Assembly (NCBI GenBank): GCA_022497155.1
Contig: MU385713.1
Span: 248,001-312,000, forward strand
From: Whalleya microplaca
Lineage: Eukaryota; Ascomycota; Sordariomycetes; Xylariales; Xylariaceae
Direction of reading: 5' to 3'
Length of the DNA stretch: 64,000 nt
In this document: positions 54,682-64,000 of the stretch, piece after piece
How positions within the stretch are numbered: the first letter of the stretch is position 1
Layout of the letters: the number at the start of each line of letters is the position of its first letter
Program-made: the position numbers and the translations under genes
Notes under the pieces: model-generated
The model's database searches: none
Told to the model about the DNA's origin: nothing
The model's input: the letters and a program-made list of their open reading frames with translations, nothing else

Positions 54682-57600
54682 ATGCTTAACTCCGAGAGGC
54701 ACGGCGGTTGGGGAGCTGGCGGGTCCTCCATCCCTCCCACCAACCGTAAGTCACAGCATTTTCCTTTCCGACAGTCCTTTGCGACGGTCATTGCTGCTGT
54801 GTTTGCCATGGTCCATCACCGTTCGACCAACAAGTCCCTACGTGGATGAGCTTCTGCCGCCCCTTATCCGACTCGACCATTCGATAGGACAGGCACACAA
54901 GCATATATCGTTCCCTTGCATGCATCATACGATTAGACGGGTTAGGGAAAGGTGGAGTGGTTATATATATATATATATATATATATATCTGCAGCGCGAT
55001 CACACACCTCGATATCGAACCTCTTATGGAGGAGTCCGTGTTACGGGATTATCGATCAAGAAATACAGGGCTAGATGCTCTGCGATATGGAGATATGGAA
55101 CGTTGGGACACAGCTCTGGATAGACTACCCGCTGCAAAACTACTACTGCATCTGTGATGGATTACCGAGGGAACCCGCGAGAAAGGCTTCAAGAGGCGGC
55201 TTAGATGTCGAACACGTCCGGATGCGTTGTGTTGAGTGTGTTGTGCGTTGTGCGCTAACTAACTTTGTATCTTCATTATAGCATTCAGCCAGCCGATGTC
55301 CTCGCAACCCGTCAACCCCTTCGCTCAGCCTGGAGCCAACCCCTTTGCGCAGAACCAGCCCAACGGCAAAGGAGCTGCCGCGAACCCTTTCGAAGCTAAA
55401 CCAGCTGCCTCGAATCCCTTCGGAGCTAAACCAGGTGCTGTGAATCCTTTCGTAGTAAAAACACCTACGCCTCGAGATGATACCCAACCTGCCTTTTCAG
55501 ACCCTGCCAACCCCTTCAGCAAACCTTTTAGTGGCGGAGGTCCCCAATCAACTCGAGCAGACAACAAATCTCCAGCACCGAACCCTTCGACCTCTTCAAA
55601 TACCTCAAACCCTTTCGTCAAGACCCAACCGACATTCACAAATGGAAACACAGCACCGACTGCGCCGCCAACCACGAATGGAGCAAGAAAAGTCGCCGAA
55701 TTCGTCCAGCCAGCGTGGCCGAAGCGGGAGAACGACGCAGGACCAGCGGCGTGTGATTTCACGGCGTCCAGCGGCCAGATCAACGGGAAGAGGAAAAGCG
55801 AATCCGATTTACAAGGGAAATCGAAGTTCTCAAGGAACTCTCCAGATCCAAATATTGCCTCTATCCGGTCATCAAGTTTTGCGCCAGGCGCTAATCAGAG
55901 CAATCAGCGGAATTCGTCCCTTGAGGGTCGCAAACCATCATCAAATACACGTAAAGGACTTGGCGATGGGTTTGCGAAGAAAATCCGAGGTCAACTTGCG
56001 AAGGATAACATCAGGCCTCCAACATGGCCTGCGAATCCGGGAAGTCGTGCGCAGCGCTCGGCCGTGGAGGGCTTGCGAGAAGCACACAGGTTGTACAGGG
56101 AAAAGGCAAGGAAGTCGCTCATACGAGCAGGCTTAATCGACGACCCGGACCAGAAGCGAACGCTCGATAAGGCCCTCCTCTTTAGGGGTATCTGTGAAGA
56201 CATGTGCCCCGAATGGGAGAGGATTACTCGCATTGTAGAACATGATGTTCGGGCTCCGGAGAAGGAGGCAGATCAGACGGGCGAGCTGGTAGCTATGCCA
56301 CCATCCATGGTAAAGCGGCTTGCTCGCTCGGCTGCTGGGCAGGATGCCCCCTTACCTATGGACGTACGATCCTTCGCCGCGCTTCGCCAAACCTTGGATT
56401 ACCTAATCGATGAACTTATCCCGTCTGACGACTTATTGCCATCACGGCATAGTTTTCTCTGGGACCGAACCAGAGCGATTCGAATCGACTTCACCTTCCA
56501 GCTGTACGGCATGACACCCGAAGAGAGGATAGATCAGATCTACTGCCTCGAGACGATCGCTCGGTTCCACGTGACCTCCCTCCATCTCCTATCACAGGAA
56601 GGGTTTGCCCCTGAGGACTTTTCAGAGCAACAGGAAATTGAGCAACTAAGTAAAACTCTAATTTCCTTGATTGAGGTTTACAACGATTGCGCACAGCAAG
56701 GGATTGAATGTGAGAACGAGACGGAGTTCCGAGGTTACTATATCGTCTTCAATGCACACAACCCCTCCCTCATGGAGACTGTTCAGGGTTGGGATTCCCG
56801 TTTCTGGAATTCTGATGGGATTAGAACCGCCTTGTGCCTAGTCGAATCTATGGGGAACACACGGAGGCTACAAGGCCCCCTGAACCCGTATGCGCCTACT
56901 GAGATTGCGATAGATGCAGCCTCGATGTTCTTTTCGATTGTGGCCGCTCCGCAAATCTCCTACACTATGGCCTGTTTTGCCGAAATCCATTTCAACGGCG
57001 TTCGAAAATCGATACTACAAGTTATCAAAGGGGCTTATTCAAGACCTCGAGATGGGCCGAAAGACCTTACCCCCGCCTTTCTCAAGCAACGTCTGCACTT
57101 AGATACCGAACAAGAAGCCATCGATTTCGTGGAGAAACATGGATTCGATTTTGCCCAAGATGGCGACCATCGATATCTTATTGTCAACTCCAACCAGAAA
57201 TATGTCGAGGCCCGGATACGGCATCCGTTCTCGCGGGATATCGTGGAACGCAAACGTTCCGGGCAATCTCTTCCTCAAGTCATCCACGAGACTGTTTACG
57301 AACAGGTTCACAACGAAGAGCCGATCCCGAGTCCCGAGGATAGCTTGTTCGTCAGCGATTCACAAAATAGTCCCTTCTCGAATAGCAATCGCACGGCGGC
57401 CGAAAGTGACGTGGAAACCCCCGATCCTACGCCGCCTTCTAGCCCCCCGGTCACAAGCGGTCCTGTTACATCAACTCTCGGGAGCAGCGTACTAGGCGGA
57501 CCAACACCGTCGCTCCCTACACAACAACCACCCACATCAATCTTCGCTCAACCTAACAAACCGAATGGGTTCCAACCTCCTAAACCCGACACTTCAGCTA

Positions 57601-59979
57601 CCACAGCAGCTTCAGATACCAAGCCGTTCAGCAGCTTCTCCAATTTCTCGAGCTCCTGGCCACCAAAACCACCATCTCAACCCAATCAGACAGAAGACAC
57701 CAAAGCCGCAGAAACCCCCGACACGCAAGCAGCAACTCCTAACACGAAGAAGAAAGTCAGATTTGACGACACGCCCATGGGGCCAGCCTCCTCCACGCCC
57801 AAAGGCAGCGCTCTTCCCGAGTCCAGTCCTTTCGGTTTCCTGGGCGACAAGAACGCAAGCAAAGACTCAATAACCCCTGCGTCGTCAAGTGCGACACCGC
57901 CTACTGCGTTCCCCGGGATTCTGTCCAAGACGCCCTCGGGTTCCCCGGGCAAAGATGGCGCGCAGACGTCGGTGCTCTCGGGGACATCTACTACAACGCC
58001 AAAGTCCAGCTTCGCGTCATCATCATCGAGCTTGCCGACGCCGACGAGTACACCCACTGCATCGCCCGTTTCTAATCCGCCGAGAGCGTCGCTGTTTGGT
58101 CCGATAAGACCTCCTCCTGGCTGGAAGGGGCCGGTTTCTTCTAGTGGTAAGTCAATTCTCGTAATATTCAATGTCTCGGACTCGAAATGTTTCTACGTAT
58201 TTCTAGTATCTACTATTATGTATACATGATTCTCTTTGATGTTCTACTACAACACAATGTATACTGTGCATAGGCCGGTTGCTAAATGGACACTTAGCTC
58301 AACAATCAACAGTATCTCAAGGGCAGTCTGGGAAGCCGGGCGAGCGCAGTTCAGCGGCGCAACCATCCGTGCTGTCTGGAAACTCGTCATCGTCTCTACA
58401 GGCTAAAACGGCAAGTCCCCAGGTCTCACAGCCTGTTGAGAAGAAAGACCCAATGGAAGGATTTACCCGTTGGTTCGTTTTGGGCGATAGGGGATTGATG
58501 GAGAGCCGGCTGCAGGAGTTCGCGGTTGAATCCGTCCTCAGAGACGTCTGGGATAACTTCCAGGAGAACGAAGAAAAGCGTCGGCTTCAGGAGGAAGATG
58601 AGAAGTCTTGGGCCGAAGCGCGCAAATTCCGAGAATACAGTCTCAAGGTCACCTACTTCTACCGCTGGCTGAACGGCTTCCGCAAGCGGCGGGTCGTCAA
58701 ACGCATCCAGCTAGAGAAGGAAAAGGCCCGACAGTGGAGACTACCGGAAAATAGGGCAAAGCGCGAGGCCGCCGCCAAGGCCGCGAAGGCCAAGACCGTC
58801 CAGGAGGCTCAGGAGCTGATGCAGAGGAGGACGCGGCGGAACGTCGAGCAGGCCGCCCGACTGGAGGAGTCGATCCGTGCGGACCGCGAGTCCAGGGAGC
58901 AGAGCATCGAAGACGCGTTGCTTGCCTCGGGCGTTCTTAGGGGTGTGCGGGATGAGAAGGCCGCGGCTCGGCTCGCTTCCAAGGAGCATGAGGACGAGGA
59001 CGACGAGGACGAGAACGACGACAGCGTAGACCTTGAAGAATCTGCGGAACCCGAACCGCACATGTTCCCCGCGGAGAAAATGCTCCTGCGCTCCGAGAAC
59101 AAACGCAGGCGGAAACACGGCCTCAACCAGCTCAAGCGGCTTCCGGAACCGAAGACATACCGGGAGGGCTCGAAGACCGCGAAGCTCCTCAAAGCCCTCA
59201 ACAATGGCGGCAGTCGTGGCGACTCGATGTCCATGTCCATGTCATCTACAGGAGCAGGGGGCAGCCTGCGGCACAACTCGACCTTCAGCTACAACAGCTC
59301 CAGCTACCGCTCGAGCACGGGGCAGAACCACAGCCACCGCGTCTCGAAACCCAAGCCCGCGCGCGTGAGCGATCCCTACTGGCGCCTCAAGGCCCGCGGG
59401 CTCGTGCAGATGCCCAACGGCGAGTACCTGCACGAGTCCCTCGCGCTGCCGATGCTGCAGGAGGGGAAGCGGTTTCCTGGGTTGGGGGACTACGGGTTAC
59501 CTCCTCCCCCTCCTATCCACCACCACCATAATAACCACAACCACTCCAATATCACGCCAACTAGCCAATCACCAGAGATCGATAGGGATGGGGCGTACTC
59601 CCCGCCCATCCGCCCCGACGGGATCAGGCGCCACAGCCGCATCAGCTCCTCCCCGTCCTCGCTGACGGAGGCCCTGCTCCCGCGGCAGCGGAGGCGGAAG
59701 CGGGAGGATGATGGGGGGGATGCGGATGCGGATCTGGCTGCGTATCGGAACGAGGCGTCCTCTGCTTCTGGGGATGGGAGGAGGAAGAGGGCGCGTAGTG
59801 ATGGGAATGGCAACGGTAACGGCAATGGGAATGGGAATGGTAGCGGGAATGGTAGCGGGAATGGGAGTGGGGGGAGTAATCGTGCCGATAGCGCGGGCGG
59901 CGACGACCTATTGGCGAGTATTGCCAGTCTGATGCGGAATGTGGAGGAGGTTGCTAAGTCTACGAGGGCGGTCTCCTAG
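54682..59979 (+). CDS. SAC3: SAC3/GANP mRNA-export scaffold protein, three exons, 1544 aa
   Basis: Sac3 is the scaffold of the TREX-2 complex, which links transcription to mRNA export at the nuclear pore. Exons are 54682-54745, 55282-58146 and 58274-59979, 1545 codons in phase. Intron 1 (536 bases) has GTAAGT and ATTATAG. Joining exons 1 and 2 makes NPFSQP, which starts a series of eight NPF repeats (FG-nucleoporin-like) in the first 140 residues, and this supports the small first exon. The SAC3 domain (about 325-620) starts with GICEDMCPEWER and continues with FAALRQTLDYLIDEL, FLWDRTRAIRIDFTFQ and GYYIVFNAHNP. Then come PCI-like helices to about 740, a long Ser/Pro/Thr-rich linker and, after intron 2, a helical part (EKKDPMEGFTRWFVLGDRGL onward) with Arg/Glu-rich coiled coil, an acidic stretch and an Asn/Gly/Ser low-complexity end. 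The length suits filamentous fungi. Confidence 0.93.
54962..54988. repeat. (TA)n microsatellite in SAC3 intron 1
   Basis: About 13 TA units inside the long first intron of SAC3. Confidence 0.95.
59800..59880 (+). repeat. coding (GGNAAY/GGNAGY)n minisatellite in SAC3
   Basis: A 6-base repeat encodes a Gly-Asn/Gly-Ser tract of about 26 residues close to the SAC3 C-terminus. Such tracts vary in length between strains. Confidence 0.9.
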
Positions 59980-60210
59980 TATTACATTGGTGGAAAAGGA
60001 GAAGGAGGAGGGGATACCATGGCATGACATGAATACCTAGGAAAAGTACCTAGGAAAACAAACAATGGAAAAGAGCGTTTTTCAAGAAGAAGCATTGGAC
60101 TTGGATGCTTGGATGTATGTTTGATGTGGAATGGAAATACCAATGCTGTTCAATGTGATTTTGTCCGTCGACGCATATCATTGGAGCGAAGGGATGGAGA
60201 TGGAGGAGCG

Positions 60211-60230
60211 AGGCGAGGCGAGGCGAGGCG
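60211..60230. repeat. (AGGCG)4 tandem repeat
   Basis: Four perfect AGGCG units 3' of SAC3. Confidence 0.95.
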
Positions 60231-60341
60231 AGGGGCAGGTATAGGGGTGAGGGCAGATGAGATGCGTGGTGTGATTTGATGGAAGTGGAAGTGGAATTGA
60301 GTGGATTGGTTGAAGGAGAAACTCTCGCGAAGCATTGCATT

Positions 60342-60366
60342 GGCATGGCATGGCATGGCATGGCAT
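60342..60366. repeat. (GGCAT)5 tandem repeat
   Basis: Five perfect GGCAT units 3' of SAC3. Confidence 0.95.
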
Positions 60367-62195
60367 GGAACCGGAGTTTTCATATTTTGGTCTTCTAGCC
60401 CTATGGAAAGAGGCGCCTTCGACTTCGAGTTTGCGGTATGGGGATCATATCTAGCTAGGGAACGTTCCATTCCTATTGTGTCCCAGGTTTTCTGGTCTAT
60501 TATTGTTCTACGTATGCCGCCGGTAATAGTTTGGCTTGAAAAGCTGGCCAGGAGAGGGGAGGAGTCAAGAGGAGGGTGCAGGATGAGTGGATGGAATGGA
60601 TGAGATGTGTGTGTTGTTAGTTAGTTAGTTACTTCGATACTGAGATATTGAGATACCCCCCAGGCCAGGTACATGTTTTACATAGATGCACGCATTGATT
60701 TTTTGAAAATGTATCTCTGTACATGTCCACACTATACTGCATCTTAGGATTAAACGTGATCGCGATACAATGCACCGGCTATGCTTCCAGACCCATCTCG
60801 ACTCCCACTAACCCCCATCCCATCCCGTGCGGAGGCGCTTGACTCGGGTAGTGCGGGCGGGGACGTCAAGTCTAGCCTACTCACTATATGAAGCTTTCGA
60901 CTTGGCGTCTGGCTAGGCGGGTAGTCAGCTATAACAGCCCCTATAGGACACTTGGTGTTGTGATTAAGCTTTTGGCTGCTGAAAGCTTGTGCGTTGAGAG
61001 ATGGATTGATTGACGGCGGACTTTATTTACTAGGGAGATGGGCGGGAGGCGGTTGGGAGTTAGTGAGGCGCGGGGAAAGCTTGAAATAACTGACGGCAAA
61101 GTACTGAGGAACACTGGGAATTGTCGCGAGATGTCACTCATATAGGCAGGTATAAGGAGGAATAATTTGACCAGTCTACGGCGCTGGACTCGAGGATATC
61201 CGTGGTGGTTGAATGTATCTTAAGATTCGCTATAGCGTCTCGTCTTCGCAGAACGTAAGTTGGGTAGCAAGATGTTGATAAGTTTCTGGGAATACAAGTT
61301 AATAATCTAATAACGTCTATAAATTGATTATACGTAAGACTCGGCGTTGGAATCATAGATATCTACGGCATCTCACTTCCAGGTTTTCAAGATGACCCGG
61401 GAAAGCAGTTCAGACACTAGGGAGGCGGAATCTGGTGAAGAGCAGTAAGTGTCGTTAGATGTATGCACGTTATTCTCATGACTATATCAATGATTCAAAG
61501 GATGTCGGAGGATTAGAAAGAAATATACTTGGCTGGTTGGTTGCCAATTCGTCGTATGATATATATCGTGCCGCCATGATGGGTCATAATAGGGGTAACT
61601 TTGAGCAACGTATATGTACCTAGGCTTACCCAGCTACATGGCAGGACAAGGTGCTTGCTTCAAGGGTACGTATATCCAAGGTCTAACTTCCAGATGTCAC
61701 TTATCAGACGAAACTTCATACATCAAGACTCATCCCATCGCATCTCAAAGCGTATTGAATACTTAAGTAAGCAGGATAATAAAACCCACCCAATCAGGCA
61801 ACAAATCACAATCTTCGGATGAGAGAGCCAACGATTTATTATGAATTTTGTTTATTCGTGTATTCTGGATTTTCGTTCCGATGAACGACATATATACGCC
61901 ATCCGGATTAGCTAATATGTTCTATATGGGTATACAATTAGCCGGACAAGTCTATACATCCTGTTGCGTCCAGTCCAGTCCAGTCTAAAGTTGCTGCCCT
62001 TGTATGCCTTGTGTTTTCCGCATATCTCATTTCATGAATTAGAACGACTCGCTCGCTACTTCTTGCTCGCAATGTCGCATATTTTCAACAGTAAATCGAG
62101 ACGTGGCTTCGGATTCCGTAAGCTCAAATATCGTCTCATATACGTGTGTTTGTGTGTGTGTATGTATGCATATATGCATTTTCATCTTTACTTTT

Positions 62196-64000
62196 TCATA
62201 CCATATCCCGATCCCGGTCACGTTCGGATCGATCGGCGCTCTTCCTAAAAGTCATCGATCGTCCGAAAATGTTCTTACTGCCGCCACTGCCGTTGGTCGG
62301 CAGCTGCTCTAGGCGGTGATTGCTCCTATTACTAACGCGGTCCACGCCGCTGGACTCGGCGAACTCCTCGGCAATGACTGGTGGATGGTTGATATGTGCG
62401 TTGCTAGCCTTGCGGCTAACGAAGACATCCTGGAACACATCCGTCGTGTCAGCGGTGGCGCGCGAGTTGGCCCGGCGGCGGGTGGCAGTCAGCAAGGCCG
62501 GGTCTACTGTGGGTTTTTGGTTCGAGTCCTCGTACGACGGAGGCTGGATGTTGGACTGGTAGACGGGGAAGTCGCGGCCCGAGATCTGGTACTGCCTGCG
62601 GGGTTGCTCGATGCCGAGGGCCACCATCTGGTTCATCAGTTCGATCGCGAGTTTGTTGTGCCGAATCAGCCGGAGAAGCTCGTTCTGGAAGCTGGTCTTG
62701 TGGAAGCAGATGAAGTTGACCGTCATGCAGTACGCATCCTCGAAACCGCGAAGCTCGGTGATGATCTTGCCCGTGAAATCACGTTTGTTGTCCAAAACGT
62801 ATTCCGTCATGCGGGCCTCGAGCTCCTTGATGACGCTCGGCGGTGTGCCGTATTTCATGCGAAGCTCGAATACATCGGCTAACTGACCACTGCGACGGTG
62901 GTTCAGAATGAACAGAGTGTTCAGGACTGAGTTGGGAGCCTGCACAATGTGGCCTTCCATCTTCTTGAATTCGGTATACAGAAGCGAAATCTCGGTTACA
63001 TAGTAGTCGTCACCTCGCATTAGAGATCCGGTGTTACCGTAGACGGTGACTCGATCACCTACATCGAACGGATGCTTCACGAAAACGAAGATGATTGACT
63101 GAAGAAACTCCTGGGCGGTGGCCTGGAGCAACCAGGAGAGACCAAGAACAGCAGTGCCGGCAGAAGCTAAAGACGCGGCAGTCGATGCGGAGATGATCGA
63201 GATGAAGACGATAATCGTAATGATGAAAATGATGACGAAGAAAACCCTGTCCAGCTTTGTGATGACGGAATCAAGATCCTTGAGGGAAGCTGCGATTGCT
63301 TTCTTCTCGCGGTGAACCTCGTCACAAAATGCCTCGAGTTCATCCATTGATACATCGCCGTTCAGGTCGCGATCGAACACATAAAAGGCGGCCTCCGCAT
63401 CTTCAGGGGTCGGGAAGGCCGGGCTCAAGTCATGCGGTACGAGAACCTCCGCCCCTGGTTTCACGAAGGTGCGGAAGAGTCGTCGAGCCAGGACCTGGGC
63501 GGAATTGGAATTGCGAAGCAACTCCGAAACGACCTTCCGCGGGTGATTCCTAAGCCTCACTTCCCGTCCCGTGAAATCACCAGCGACACGGTTCGCAATA
63601 TCGCCAACCTTTGCCGCGACGTCCCGGGCATTTTCAGAGAAAAGAGCCATAGGCGTCCTACTACCAGAGCCAGGGGCATTATAGTTCATAACTGATTCCT
63701 CTGTGACAAGCCTATCTTTAGAATATTCATAGAGATGAACGAGATATCTATATGGATGGTTAGTAGCCTGCCTTGTTGGAACCACATGGAATGTAACTCA
63801 CGCTATACTCTGCTTATTCATGTCTATACGCGTTGAATACGTGCGCATGTGGAACGAAGTAGCGATCCATTGAATCAAAATCTTTTCCACGAAATTCAAG
63901 ATAGCCAGTACGAAAATTGCGATAATGATCTTGTTGACGACGTCAATCCAGTGGATTTCCGGGAATGCTGTGTCAGCTTCATCGGGTACCTTAGCCGCAA
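62196..64000 (-). CDS. MscS-family mechanosensitive ion channel with EF-hand (Msy-type), C-terminal part, 5' end outside window
   Basis: Two exons are visible: 63802 to the right edge and 63747-62196. The intron between them has a GTGAGT donor, a CTACTAAC branch site and a TATAG acceptor. Fungal Msy1/Msy2 channels sit in the ER or cell-periphery membranes and control calcium and volume during hypo-osmotic shock. The rightmost exon encodes a membrane helix (KIIIAIFVLAILNFVEKI). Downstream comes an EF-hand with loop DRDLNGDVSMDE, as in the Msy class, then two helices (VFFVIIFIITIIVFISIISA and the pore-lining ASLASAGTAVLGLSWLLQA), then the MscS beta-domain motif HPFDVGDRVTVYG. The last 150 residues are a polar, Ser/Arg-rich tail. 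The frame also runs on from 63747 to 63785 unspliced, but splicing restores IAYLVHLYEYSKD and joins the upstream helix. The start codon and first helices lie beyond the window. Confidence 0.93.

Larger units (their letters stand above)
59980..62195. other. intergenic spacer between convergent genes
   Basis: About 2.2 kb lies between SAC3 and the channel gene. It contains AGGCG and GGCAT simple repeats and TG-rich sequence at about 62146-62170. A tiny spliced frame (61392-61516) is discussed as a finding. Otherwise I see nothing. Confidence 0.55.

Overview
The window is nuclear DNA of a filamentous ascomycete (Pezizomycotina; a Sordariomycete is my best guess). The evidence is short spliceosomal introns (about 42-85 nt) with GTAAGT/GTGAGT-type donors and CTAAC-like branch sites, no operons, and families typical of that group: Pfa-type DHHC palmitoyltransferase, fungal PI-PLC, fungal rhodopsin-domain protein, 2EXR protein, SAC3, and an Msy-type MscS channel. 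Exon structures given here were worked out by hand from splice signals and reading-frame continuity.

Layout: 1-911 is the 3' end of a DHHC palmitoyltransferase. 3487-4474 is a six-exon gene for a small secreted protein. 9989-13420 (minus) is a phosphoinositide-specific phospholipase C. From about 13.4 to 32 kb there is almost nothing that reads as a gene: simple repeats, one weak candidate for a small secreted protein (26470-26926, minus), a run of G/C homopolymers around a 10-N assembly gap (about 28 kb), and a possible decayed reverse-transcriptase fragment near 29.7 kb. Near 29.3 kb the sequence becomes visibly more AT-rich and stays so until about 46 kb. That block holds a small accessory group: a rhodopsin-domain 7-TM protein (32062-33537, minus), a secreted BBE-like FAD oxidoreductase (35074-37228, plus), a C2H2-finger-like protein (37860-38933, minus) and an MDR dehydrogenase/reductase (40729-41841, minus).

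From about 47 kb onward the window returns to conserved genes: a 2EXR protein (47118-48086), a nitronate monooxygenase (49021-50115, minus), an uncharacterised disordered protein (51548-52975, minus), the mRNA-export scaffold SAC3 (54682-59979, three exons) and the C-terminal part of an MscS/EF-hand channel (62196 to the right edge, minus).

Functionally, PI-PLC and the EF-hand MscS channel both bear on calcium signalling, SAC3 on mRNA export, and the palmitoyltransferase on membrane targeting of proteins. The AT-rich block joins two oxidoreductases, a membrane protein and a possible DNA-binding protein. This resembles the edge of a metabolic or dispensable gene cluster, but no backbone synthase is visible. 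I saw no tRNA, rRNA, CRISPR or intact transposon. I found no clearly new biological system; the most useful leads are the unannotated secreted-protein candidate, the accessory block and the unresolved 5' end of the finger gene.
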